From: a virus | IMG/VR virus record: IMGVR_UViG_3300035698_007144 | Coordinates: 1 to 27,397 of that record | Direction: 5' to 3' (one strand) | DNA: 27,397 nucleotides | Part shown: piece after piece, positions 14,540 to 22,028 of the stretch | How the letters are laid out: each line of letters begins with the position of its first letter | How positions within the stretch are numbered: position 1 is the first letter of the stretch | The notes under the pieces: generated by a model | What the model was told of the DNA's origin: nothing | What the model saw: the letters and a program-made list of their open reading frames with translations, nothing else | Databases searched by the model: none | Translations under genes and position numbers: made by a program

Positions 14540-15040
14540 ATGATTCAAAGAGTACACGGCGCTGCATCTGCAATGCAAAACTTATCGGCAGATTTGCAAT
14601 ATTACATTTGCTATGCATCTTCACCACTATGCTTTACTGATCCTAATCCTAATCCTCCAGTTAGTGAAGAAACACTCAGGCTTGTTAATATACAAGTAAC
14701 TAATGACCCATTAGATGAAAGCCAAAAGAATTTCGAAGTATTTCTAATGAGCATTGGGCTTAGAGCCATGCCGGTGATACTTACTGATCCGGAACCTGTT
14801 GTAGAACTTTCAGTATACACATCTGAACTGTCCGGTGAAGGCTTCATTTGGAAATTTGCAGTCGAGAGGGGCGTGCAATTTTACAACTTCACCCCTTACG
14901 GTACACCCGGTCCCGTCGGATTACTCATTGATGATATGAATGGCGTGATAATACCCAGCGGGGTCAGAATAACTACTGTCACAGGTAGCCCAAGCGGCTG
15001 GAATCAAAATGTCGCGTTTGAGAGGATGAATACAATATGA
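14540..15040 (+). CDS. Late structural protein, fourth member of the paralog array
   Basis: 166 aa. The N-terminus M-I-Q-R-V-H-G-A-A, then Q-N-L-S-A-D-L-Q-Y-Y-I, follows the same pattern as the three upstream genes. The body is beta-like; a Pro/Asn-rich DPNPNPP stretch lies near 34-40 and the C-terminal part includes a YGTPGPVG turn. No recognised enzymatic motif. The stop overlaps the ATG of the next gene (ATGA), linking the array to the following head-protein-like genes. Confidence 0.65.
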   Translation: MIQRVHGAASAMQNLSADLQYYICYASSPLCFTDPNPNPPVSEETLRLVNIQVTNDPLDESQKNFEVFLMSIGLRAMPVILTDPEPVVELSVYTSELSGEGFIWKFAVERGVQFYNFTPYGTPGPVGLLIDDMNGVIIPSGVRITTVTGSPSGWNQNVAFERMNTI

Positions 15041-15783
15041 AAAATTTAAAAGAATTGTCGAACGAATTGATATATGGCGACATAGTTAAGAAGCTTGCAG
15101 AATTGCATACCATTGGTATATCAGAGGCGAGAGTTCTATTATCTGAGATGTCATTCAGTCAATACAGGGCACTACAGCAAGAAAATATCACACCCCCGTC
15201 AGGGCAGACGATCGGTCCATCTGGACCAGACAACAAAGCTACTCCAGCCGCTCCATCAGGGGCTAATATAAAGGCCATCTGGCCTGGCAAAGGTGCACCA
15301 GTAGAAGTGGGAATGACGGTAGGTGCAAAGGGTGCAAACGGTATGCCAGTTCCGGGCGAAGTAACTTCAGTTGATATGGGTGCAAATGGTGTTAAGATTA
15401 AAAATCCTACAACAGGGCAGGACGAGTGGAGGAATATTGAAGAACTAGAACCGTTCATGGCCCAAGCTGACCAGACTGGCGATAATGGACAGATGCAGAC
15501 CACCGAAAAAACTGACATTGCAAGAATGAGACAGTTAGCAGGAATTAAAGAAACATGCAGTTCTGGTGCCACCGGTGCTGGAGCAATTGCAACTGCTCCA
15601 GCAACACTCGGTGGAGTTAAGAAAAGAGCACCTGCCGAAGAAGGGTTGAAGCACGAATATAAACGTAAAGCCGCACCCAAAACTATTGTTGGGGACACAA
15701 AGCCACATCAGGCATCTGGTGAATTATCTGCAAACCTTGCAGCTACACCGGGCAAAAAGACAGCGAAAAGGAGAAATTCGTGA
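15037..15783 (+). CDS. Late protein with SH3/KOW-like middle domain and capsid-targeting-like N-terminus
   Basis: 248 aa, ATGA-coupled to the previous gene. The N-terminus MKNLKELSNELI is a short amphipathic leader like those on other proteins here. The middle (about 80-140), with VGMTVGAKGANGMPVPGEVTS then V-K-I-K-N-P-T-T-G-Q-D-E-W, has the look of a small beta-barrel (SH3/KOW-like) domain. Near 166-177 IARMRQLAGIKE is followed by a Ser/Gly/Ala-rich linker (SSGATGAGAIATAPATLGG) and a basic tail (KKRAPAEEG to KKTAKRRNS). I recall this RxLAG plus small-residue linker arrangement in aquatic T4-like phage structural proteins. Basic, DNA-contacting head-internal protein is plausible but unproven. 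Confidence 0.65.
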   Translation: MKNLKELSNELIYGDIVKKLAELHTIGISEARVLLSEMSFSQYRALQQENITPPSGQTIGPSGPDNKATPAAPSGANIKAIWPGKGAPVEVGMTVGAKGANGMPVPGEVTSVDMGANGVKIKNPTTGQDEWRNIEELEPFMAQADQTGDNGQMQTTEKTDIARMRQLAGIKETCSSGATGAGAIATAPATLGGVKKRAPAEEGLKHEYKRKAAPKTIVGDTKPHQASGELSANLAATPGKKTAKRRNS

Positions 15784-16229
15784 TCCGGACTGCATTGCTA
15801 GAAAAACTTGATAAAGCGACTGACAGGGCCGCAACTATGGCGATACGGCGTAATATGCCTTTACCTGTTACGAAAAAGCTTGTTATGGTGGGCAATGTTT
15901 CTATTGAGAAAAATAAGAAAGGACTTTACAATGTTCTTTCTATGACGAAAGAGCTGCTATATGAAGATATAGCTGTATTTGATGTCGCAGTTATTGTGGC
16001 TCAGAACTACTGTGTCGGCGACACTAGGCGTATTAAACAGGTATTACAGTTAGAGGAAAGATTTGCAAAGTATCATACAGATATGACTTTCTATTTACAT
16101 GCAATGCGTGGCTCAAAGAAAAGGGGCGATTTGGAGAAATTTGCTATATTAGAGGATAAGTTTAATACAGCGGAGTCCTGCGCAAAAGAAATTAGGGATA
16201 AAATCTCTTTTTACAAAAGAGTGAAATAG
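15780..16229 (+). CDS. Conserved late protein of unknown function
   Basis: 149 aa from GTG 15780, overlapping the previous stop (GTGA) with a strong AAGGAG at 15769-15774. Almost entirely helical and basic (about 17% Lys+Arg by eye), with YEDIAVFDVAVIVAQNY and a charged C-terminal coiled-coil-like stretch (RIKQVLQLEERFAKY onward). It ends in TAG (16227-16229), a stop used by few genes here. No known motif; position between putative head proteins suggests a structural or assembly role. Confidence 0.7.
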   Translation: MIRTALLEKLDKATDRAATMAIRRNMPLPVTKKLVMVGNVSIEKNKKGLYNVLSMTKELLYEDIAVFDVAVIVAQNYCVGDTRRIKQVLQLEERFAKYHTDMTFYLHAMRGSKKRGDLEKFAILEDKFNTAESCAKEIRDKISFYKRVK

Positions 16230-16239
16230 TATCGATAAT

Positions 16240-16247
16240 GATAAATA
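16240..16247 (+). promoter_or_regulatory. Late promoter box GATAAATA
   Basis: GATAAATA preceded by T, 39 bases before ATG 16279; ribosome-binding site CAGGAA at 16265-16270. Confidence 0.6.
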
Positions 16248-16278
16248 CTAGAAACAAAATTTAACAGGAACGGTTTAT

Positions 16279-17547
16279 ATGCTTTTAAATGATATTGGTA
16301 AATCACCGAATACAACATTGAGGAAGATAAATCAGCATCTCGAGGCAAACTACGGGTTTAAAATATCCGAAAACGCAAGCGATAAAGATTTAGTTTCTAT
16401 TATGGAAAAAGTTCAGGAAGAGATAATCGACCTTAAATTGAAGGGGGATGACGCAAAAGTATCTCCTGAGATATCTAAAAGGTTGCTTGTCTTAGAAGGT
16501 ATGAGGAATCTTCGCGAGTTTGCAATGATGCAATTCCAGTCACCCGACTTGGACCGTGTTATAGATGGCATGACAACCCTAGTAGTCGAGCATTTTAGAC
16601 TGGCAGGTTGTGAGCAATCAGACTTCGAGTATGCAGTGCAGAGAGCAATGGACGAATATCGTTCAAGTGAATATAGGTTCCCTGATGATCTAGTAGAGCA
16701 AAGGATACGTCAGGGCGCTATGGCACAGATTCAGTCGATGTCATCGCCGGAAGCTGACGCTGCTGATATGGGCCTAGGTGAAGGGCGCGCAGCTATAGAC
16801 AGGGCAGCTGAAATTGATTGGATGTCAAGTTTAAGCCCCGAAACGGAACCGCCTGCCAGACTAGGCAGAGCATCACCCCCATCAGATCCAGAACAAAATG
16901 TACCGATGATTCGTGATAAAAGAACTGGTAGAATGGTTCCCGATCCATTTGAGTTACAAAAAATTAAACGTAAGCAAGGAATTGTTATGCAAGAAAAAAT
17001 GAATTTAGTAAAAAACCTCCGCAAACTATTGGAGACTGAAGTAAGTCAAGCCGAGGTTATGATGGCTGCTAAGAAGTTTGCAGAAGAATTGCAAGAAATG
17101 ATTGAAAAGATTGGTCGCCTGCAAAACGAAGATCTGCCGCCAGTAACTGACCAAATGAGGGAAACATACGGCACTGATTCAGCTTCGGCGTTCCAAACAG
17201 CAATATACGGTTCATTTCAAGGAGTTATGGATTCCTTGTACACTGCTAAGGCCCAAGTTGACGATGCAGTGACAAACATGGCAACAACTGGCCAAGTTAG
17301 CGCTCAGATTGATATGGATAAGGATATCGAGACCGATATGGGTATGGACGACATGGATGCAGGAATGGATGCAGACTTGGATAACATCGAAGGTGAATTG
17401 GCTGCTGATGATGAGTTCGGTGGTGCCGATGAGGAAGATCCACTAGGTCGCCCAATGAAGACTGAATCTGTAGAGCTTCGTCGCAGAATAACCGAGATGA
17501 AGAAGCTTGTAGAAAAAGCAAGAAAACTGCGTGTAGAACGAGTTTAA
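16279..17547 (+). CDS. Large acidic helical late protein, head-internal or scaffold-like
   Basis: 422 aa with its own late box. Predominantly helical with coiled-coil-like stretches (about 30-115 and 235-285). A very acidic, Met/Asp/Gly-rich segment follows (about 340-395: DMGMDDMDAGMDADL and EGELAADDEFGGADEEDPLG). It closes with a basic helix (about 397-422: ELRRRITEMKKLVEKARK). The N-terminus MLLNDIGKS is a short hydrophobic leader. The acidic-then-basic layout recalls phage scaffold or prohead-core proteins, but there is no match I can name to T4 gp22, gp67 or gp68. Function unknown. Confidence 0.65.
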   Translation: MLLNDIGKSPNTTLRKINQHLEANYGFKISENASDKDLVSIMEKVQEEIIDLKLKGDDAKVSPEISKRLLVLEGMRNLREFAMMQFQSPDLDRVIDGMTTLVVEHFRLAGCEQSDFEYAVQRAMDEYRSSEYRFPDDLVEQRIRQGAMAQIQSMSSPEADAADMGLGEGRAAIDRAAEIDWMSSLSPETEPPARLGRASPPSDPEQNVPMIRDKRTGRMVPDPFELQKIKRKQGIVMQEKMNLVKNLRKLLETEVSQAEVMMAAKKFAEELQEMIEKIGRLQNEDLPPVTDQMRETYGTDSASAFQTAIYGSFQGVMDSLYTAKAQVDDAVTNMATTGQVSAQIDMDKDIETDMGMDDMDAGMDADLDNIEGELAADDEFGGADEEDPLGRPMKTESVELRRRITEMKKLVEKARKLRVERV

Positions 17548-17553
17548 GGTTCT

Positions 17554-17880
17554 ATGAGAGCAAGGGAACTGCTACAAGAAGATTATAATTCTGACTTAGT
17601 AAATGAGTTAGGCAATATTCTGATATCTGCAAAGGCCACTGGCATGGGCGATGTTGATTTACAAAACGTAGTAGACCAAATGGATATGAACGGTTATTCT
17701 GTTGATACAGAAAGCTTAATGCATATGCTACAAAATGACCCGAGATTAAACACTCTAGTTACAAATGTAACCCCTGATATGATAAAAATGGCAGGGCAAG
17801 CGGCTGCTGACGACCCGACCCAGGACTCTGCTGAAAAAGTTGCAGACATGGCCCAACAGGCCACAAAGATAGGAAAATAA
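17554..17880 (+). CDS. Conserved small late protein with capsid-targeting-like N-terminus
   Basis: 108 aa from ATG 17554, six bases after the previous stop, with TAAGG as ribosome-binding site. MRARELLQEDYNSDLVNELGN opens a helical protein; the pattern M-R-A-x-E-L-L/I-Q-E-D-Y-N is one I recall from small conserved proteins of T4-like cyanophages. The rest reads like a small helical domain (YSVDTESLMHMLQNDPR near 49-65) with an Ala/Asp/Gln-rich tail. Function unknown; the late operon position suggests virion assembly. Confidence 0.75.
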   Translation: MRARELLQEDYNSDLVNELGNILISAKATGMGDVDLQNVVDQMDMNGYSVDTESLMHMLQNDPRLNTLVTNVTPDMIKMAGQAAADDPTQDSAEKVADMAQQATKIGK

Positions 17881-17883
17881 AAA

Positions 17884-19314
17884 ATGGCAGATTGTTGCAC
17901 ACCGGGATCTGGATTTCCAAACTCTGCTCAAATGCAGCAGTTGGCCACGAACCTGCCTATTGTCTGGGAAGAAATTTGTATTATTCAGCAGGCCATATTA
18001 AGTGCATCGAGTCTTTGTTCGGTGCCCGGCGGCCAGATGTGCACCACAGTAGGTGGAAATACACCAATGACGTTTGTGGACGGAATCATTAGTATTGATA
18101 TTGATAGTGCAAGTGGTGGTTCTGCACCAACTTATCAAGCGTTCGTTGCAACAGCAGGCCAGACTGTATTTGACACACTCGTATCTACACTACCGATAAC
18201 CAATAATGTTTCATATTTAGTCGTGTTTGTTAATGGTGTAATGCAAATGGAAGGTGCAAGCCTCAACTACACAGTTACTGGCCCAAACCAAATTACATTT
18301 ACTTACCCGTTGGTGTTAAGTGACGATGTCGCAATTTACTCATACACAGGCGGAGTTCAATTTGGAGGCGGTTCCGGTTATTTTGCTGATACTCCGGCCG
18401 TAGCCTTTGTTCCTCCTGTAGGTGTAACACCCGTATCCATTGCAACAGGCACAGTTACTACTAATGGCGGGAACATCATTTCAATTAATGTGACAAATGG
18501 TGGTATAGGATACCAGCCTGTTCCTGCAACCATGTCAGTAAGTTCTGTCCTGGGTGTTGGTGCATCACTTCAGCCTCTAGTTAATGGCTCTGGAAATATT
18601 GCCGCAGTAAACATTGCCAGTGCAGGCACAGGATATACAATAAATGATACAGTGACTGCTACCAGAGCAGTCCTACCTAACGTTGCATATGTTAATGCAG
18701 TATTTCAAATCACTTCTGTAGGCATTACAGGGGAAATTTTAGAAGTTGCGGTACTAAACCCCGGCTCTGGCTACCAAGATAGTGTGGCAGAGGCTATGAT
18801 TGTTTCATCCCTAAACCCGGCGTTGCCATATCCATTGGGCACTGGATTCCTTGGAACTGTTCTTACTGACATTGCTGGTACAATTACACAGGTTGTTGTA
18901 AGCAATACAGGTGCTGGATATGCGGAATATCTGCCATATTTGGTGATAAGTGACCCCGGTACGGGTGCTACAACTCAAGTAACACTGAGTGGCACATCTG
19001 TTGGATCAATCGCTGTTTTAACACCGGGCACCGGCTATACACAGAATGCAACAGGTACCGTATTTAATCCTCCTACTGCTCCGCTTCCAAACCCGCCGAT
19101 TACTCCGGCCCTTGTCACAATCAATGTATCTGAAAACACATGGGGAACAACCCCGCCATTGTATTGGCAGGTATGGGCAGGCACAACTACAAACAAGCCC
19201 ATCCAACTGCAATTGAACCAAGTAATATCTTACTTTAAGGGGCTTGGTTACAGCATTGTAATTCAATCGGACCCTGCAACCGGAAACACAATCCAGTGGA
19301 AAATCTGCTGGTAA
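17884..19314 (+). CDS. Fibre-like virion protein with G-x-G-Y repeats
   Basis: 476 aa. The Cys-containing N-terminus (MADCCTPGSGFPNSAQM to about 50) looks like an attachment domain. Residues about 83-155 (FVATAGQTVFDT, then VVFVNGVMQMEG, LNYTVTG and DDVAIYSY) match the common phage appendage module that starts F-x-A-T-A-G-Q-T-x-F and contains V-x-V-N-G-V. After this come six repeats containing G-[ST/I/A]-G-Y, ending near Y166, Y210, Y251, Y297, Y346 and Y385, spaced roughly 40-49 residues, each followed by Pro/Thr strands: a beta-repeat shaft. The C-terminus (about 417-476) is a small Trp-rich domain ending IQWKICW. Tail fibre or head fibre component inferred. Confidence 0.7.
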   Translation: MADCCTPGSGFPNSAQMQQLATNLPIVWEEICIIQQAILSASSLCSVPGGQMCTTVGGNTPMTFVDGIISIDIDSASGGSAPTYQAFVATAGQTVFDTLVSTLPITNNVSYLVVFVNGVMQMEGASLNYTVTGPNQITFTYPLVLSDDVAIYSYTGGVQFGGGSGYFADTPAVAFVPPVGVTPVSIATGTVTTNGGNIISINVTNGGIGYQPVPATMSVSSVLGVGASLQPLVNGSGNIAAVNIASAGTGYTINDTVTATRAVLPNVAYVNAVFQITSVGITGEILEVAVLNPGSGYQDSVAEAMIVSSLNPALPYPLGTGFLGTVLTDIAGTITQVVVSNTGAGYAEYLPYLVISDPGTGATTQVTLSGTSVGSIAVLTPGTGYTQNATGTVFNPPTAPLPNPPITPALVTINVSENTWGTTPPLYWQVWAGTTTNKPIQLQLNQVISYFKGLGYSIVIQSDPATGNTIQWKICW

Positions 19315-19318
19315 AACT

Positions 19319-19348
19319 TTGACTTATAGATACTCTTTATGTTAAAAT
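19319..19348 (+). promoter_or_regulatory. Sigma70-type promoter for the PD-(D/E)XK nuclease
   Basis: TTGACT (19319-19324), an 18-base spacer and TAAAAT (19343-19348). The predicted +1 is 19355, the A of the nuclease ATG, again implying a leaderless mRNA. It lies in the short gap after the fibre gene. Confidence 0.55.
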
Positions 19349-19354
19349 TTGTCA

Positions 19355-20020
19355 ATGCTTATAAAACATAAATTCGATTACAAACCACTAAAAAGAATAG
19401 ATACTCCGAATGGCCGACGATACATCGTCGGCGAGGATCGGCCATTACCTAGTGTTACGACTGTTTTGTCTAAAATGAAAGACATGACTCACATCAAAGA
19501 ATGGATTAAAAGAGTCGGGCCTGACGAGGCAGATAAGATAAAGACTACTGCAAGTAATCTAGGCAATGGGATGCACAAGAATTTAGAGAACTATATTCTT
19601 GGTGAAGAAATGTCCGGAACTTTAATGTCCAAGGCCCTTGCTAAGGTAATCATCAAGAACGGCCTATGCAACGTAGACGAAATTTGGGGGTCCGAGGTAA
19701 TGCTCTACTCCAAAGGATTATATGCAGGCACAACTGATATTGTCGGCTTACACGCCGGCAAGCCGGCAATAATGGACTTCAAAAATAGTCTTAAAGATAA
19801 AAAAAGAGAATGGATCGACGACTACTTTATGCAGCTTGCGGCATATTCGATGGCCCACGATGAGATGTATGGTACCGACATCAAAAAAGGTGTAGTCATG
19901 ATTGCCACAAGGGATGCAAGATATCAAGAGTTTATTATCGAAGATGATGAATTTGAGAGATTTAAAATCATGTGGGCAAACAAATTATACACTTATTATG
20001 ATACCTACGAGATCGAATAA
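19355..20020 (+). CDS. PD-(D/E)XK (RecB/Cas4-like) exonuclease
   Basis: 221 aa from ATG 19355; a TTG at 19349 is also in frame, but no ribosome-binding site supports either start. RecB-like nuclease motifs are in order: LPSVTTVL near 31-38, G-N-G-M-H74 (motif I histidine), G-S-E114-V, T-T-D128-I-V-G, I-M-D141-F-K143 (the D-x-K core) and Q160-L-A-A-Y164 (QxxxY). This is the family of Cas4, RecB nuclease domains and MGME1-type exonucleases, and similar stand-alone proteins occur in T4-like cyanophages. Likely role: degrading host DNA or processing recombination ends. No CRISPR array or cas genes are present, so a CRISPR function is not implied. Confidence 0.85.
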   Translation: MLIKHKFDYKPLKRIDTPNGRRYIVGEDRPLPSVTTVLSKMKDMTHIKEWIKRVGPDEADKIKTTASNLGNGMHKNLENYILGEEMSGTLMSKALAKVIIKNGLCNVDEIWGSEVMLYSKGLYAGTTDIVGLHAGKPAIMDFKNSLKDKKREWIDDYFMQLAAYSMAHDEMYGTDIKKGVVMIATRDARYQEFIIEDDEFERFKIMWANKLYTYYDTYEIE

Positions 20021-20023
20021 ATA
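20016..20023 (+). promoter_or_regulatory. Possible late promoter box AATAAATA
   Basis: One mismatch to GATAAATA, overlapping the nuclease stop codon and 32 bases before the small ORF at 20048. Weak on its own; the spacing matches the other late boxes. Confidence 0.35.
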
Positions 20024-20047
20024 AAGCATAGAGACAAAGGATCGAAA

Positions 20048-20128
20048 ATGACATCACACACTTCATCGTACTATTCAAAACAACAAATATGTTTTGACTC
20101 CGTTTCTATAAATCACTTCAGCCGTTAA
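20048..20128 (+). CDS. Candidate 26-aa small protein
   Basis: ATG 20048 to TAA 20126-20128, encoding MTSHTSSYYSKQQICFDSV plus seven more residues. It has a good ribosome-binding site AAAGGA (20036-20041, 6-base spacing) and ends five bases before the next gene, which itself lacks a ribosome-binding site and may depend on this ORF for coupling. No similarity recognised. A TATAAATC late-like box lies inside it at 20107-20114. It could be a leader peptide or chance ORF. Confidence 0.4.
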   Translation: MTSHTSSYYSKQQICFDSVSINHFSR

Positions 20129-20133
20129 ATCAA

Positions 20134-20571
20134 ATGATTTGGAATAATACCTCCGGAGAGGAGAGATTACAATTTTGGAAAACATTTAGGGGCGAAATAA
20201 CGGGATTGCCCATCAACGACCAATTGGATAAGGTGGCCCAGTTTTGTGCGGCAATTCCGTTCGGTGCTAGGGCAGTAGACTACTATAGTCCCGGAGATTG
20301 GCCGACGCCATGGGAGATGCTGTACCACGGTGAATTCTGCACAAGTTCCATAAGTATTATAATCTTTTATACGCTAGTTATGGTATCGAGTGAGATAGAC
20401 GTTAGTTTTCTGCTTGTGGAGGATGATGATGGTATATATCTTCTTCCGTTGGTGAGTAATCAGTATATTTTAAACTATGAGTTAGGTAAGGTAAGTAAGT
20501 ACTCAGAGCTCAGGGATAATTTTAGAATATTAAAGACATATTCTAAAGATCAAATAAAAACAATAACATAG
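20134..20571 (+). CDS. Conserved T4-like phage protein of unknown function
   Basis: 145 aa. Segments such as P-F-G-A-R-A-V-D-Y-Y-S-P-G-D-W-P-T-P-W-E (about 46-65), then H-G-x-x-C-T-S-S-I-S near 69-78 and LLVEDDDGIYLLPLVSN near 92-108, match from memory a hypothetical protein conserved in aquatic T4-like phages. The sequence looks globular alpha/beta; the C-T-S-S-I-S and I-I-I-F-Y-T-L stretch is hydrophobic but too short to call a membrane segment. No function known. No Shine-Dalgarno sequence. It ends with TAG just before nrdA. Confidence 0.75.
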   Translation: MIWNNTSGEERLQFWKTFRGEITGLPINDQLDKVAQFCAAIPFGARAVDYYSPGDWPTPWEMLYHGEFCTSSISIIIFYTLVMVSSEIDVSFLLVEDDDGIYLLPLVSNQYILNYELGKVSKYSELRDNFRILKTYSKDQIKTIT

Positions 20572-20584
20572 AGAGAAAGTAATT

Positions 20585-22003
20585 ATGGCATCAACGAGAG
20601 AAATAATGGTAGAAAAAAGGGACGGTACAAAAGAGCCCTATGATGTTTCCAAAATCAAAAAATCTATTGAAATGGCAACAGAACGACAATCTGTTAACCC
20701 ACTAGAGTTGGAATCTAAATTTGATCAGTTCCTTAAACCTGGCATAAAGACCCGTGATATACAACTGAATGTCATTCAACATGCTATCCAACTTGCCACC
20801 CCAGGTGCACCGGACTGGGTTAACGTAGCAGGTAGGGCACTTGCTATGGACGAATGGGCAAACTTTTCTTTGCGTGGAAAGTCATTTAAAGAAGTGGTTC
20901 ACTATAATGTAGAAGAAGGCAACTATTCTAAGGATTTGCTAGAATTTTATTCAGATGATGATTTGGAAACCCTGGGCAAAGCAGTGAAGATGAATCGAGA
21001 TTTGGACTATAGCTATGCAAGTCTGATAACTGCCAAGAAAAAGTATTTAGGAAAGGCGGAATTGAATCAACACATGCACATGGTTAATGCAATGAGATTC
21101 GGTCAGTTGGAACCTGCTAGCACTCGAATTAAGTTTGTTAAAGAAGTATATAACGCACTCTCTCAGCGTAAAATATCCCTTGCCACTCCTTTCTTGTCGA
21201 ATTTACGAAAAGGCGGCAACGTTGCCTCCTGCTTCATTATTGCCATAGAAGATGACATTGACAGCATTTTTGATAATATCAAACGAGTTGCGCTAATATC
21301 TAAAAACGGTGGTGGCCTGGGGCTATTCCTCGGTTACCTGCGTGCAAAGGGTGCTGATGTAAATGGATATCAAAACGCCGCTGGAACAATTGTCCAGTGG
21401 ATTAAGATTTTGAACGACACATTGGTAGCTGTCAACCAAGGCGGGAAACGCGCCGGCGCAGGCACCATTGCATTGCCTATATGGCACAATGATGTGTTGG
21501 ATTTTCTAGACATGCAAACTGAGCATGGCGACCCCAGAATGAAAGCATATGACGTATTTCCACAAGTTACTGTTCCGGATATATTCATGGAGAGGGACAG
21601 AAACAAAGGAGAGTGGCATACTTTCTGCCCGTTTGAAGTTAAGAAGAAGCTAGGTATCGATGTCAGGGGAATGTATGGCCCGGCATTCACAGAAGCTTAT
21701 CTTAAAATAGAAAAAGCAGCAAAGGACGGAAAGTTGTCAATCACTCGTAAATTTGACAATGCGCGTGACTTAATGAAAATAATTATGCGTGTCCAATTCG
21801 AGACGGGGTTGCCTTACCTTGCATTCACAGACACCATAAACGAATATAATCCAAATAAGGGCGACGGATATGTTACTGTAGAAGGGCACAACGGGAACAC
21901 ATACTCCTTTATGATGTCGGACATCATTAATACAAAAAACCGCGGAGAAATACCGGCAGGCGATCTAAACGAAGATGATGAAATTATTTTAGGTGATAAA
22001 TAA
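20585..22003 (+). CDS. nrdA: Ribonucleotide reductase large subunit, N-terminal piece (NrdA-a)
   Basis: 472 aa from ATG 20585. It begins with an ATP-cone domain (about 6-95; V-E-K-R-D-G-T-K-E-P-Y-D-V near 9-21) and continues into the catalytic barrel: F-L-S-N-L-R-K-G-G-N with V-A-S-C216 (equivalent of E. coli Cys225, one half of the redox pair) and GGGLGL. It reaches the GLPYLAFTDTINEYNPNK segment, where intact NrdA would run on to the N-x-C-x-E active-site loop. From about Y429 to the end, 44 residues are foreign to NrdA and end NTKNRGEIPAGDLNEDDE, resembling the end of a split-intein N-fragment. The N-intein first block (C-L-x-G-D) is absent. The rest of NrdA is encoded at 22688. Confidence 0.92.
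   Translation: MASTREIMVEKRDGTKEPYDVSKIKKSIEMATERQSVNPLELESKFDQFLKPGIKTRDIQLNVIQHAIQLATPGAPDWVNVAGRALAMDEWANFSLRGKSFKEVVHYNVEEGNYSKDLLEFYSDDDLETLGKAVKMNRDLDYSYASLITAKKKYLGKAELNQHMHMVNAMRFGQLEPASTRIKFVKEVYNALSQRKISLATPFLSNLRKGGNVASCFIIAIEDDIDSIFDNIKRVALISKNGGGLGLFLGYLRAKGADVNGYQNAAGTIVQWIKILNDTLVAVNQGGKRAGAGTIALPIWHNDVLDFLDMQTEHGDPRMKAYDVFPQVTVPDIFMERDRNKGEWHTFCPFEVKKKLGIDVRGMYGPAFTEAYLKIEKAAKDGKLSITRKFDNARDLMKIIMRVQFETGLPYLAFTDTINEYNPNKGDGYVTVEGHNGNTYSFMMSDIINTKNRGEIPAGDLNEDDEIILGDK
21995..22002 (+). promoter_or_regulatory. Late promoter box GATAAATA upstream of the HNH gene
   Basis: GATAAATA overlaps the last codons and stop of NrdA-a, 34 bases before the HNH ATG at 22029, the same spacing as for the structural genes. 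It could give late expression of the endonuclease, and of NrdA-b and nrdB. Confidence 0.5.
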
Positions 22004-22028
22004 ATGCACAAGTTTACACAAGGTGCAA

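Noticed and set aside
15159-15698. 179-aa minus-strand open frame
   Set aside because: It lies entirely antisense to the well-supported late gene at 15037, has no ribosome-binding site, and its Pro/Ser/Ala-rich content mirrors the sense strand.
19355-20020. CRISPR Cas4, suggested by the RecB/Cas4-like motifs
   Set aside because: No CRISPR repeats or other cas genes were seen in the window; this family is a common stand-alone exonuclease in T4-like phages.
20094-20130. Sigma70 promoter starting at TTGACT 20094 for the gene at 20134
   Set aside because: No -10 box at a 16-18 base spacing; the only TA-rich boxes are 7 or 25 bases away.
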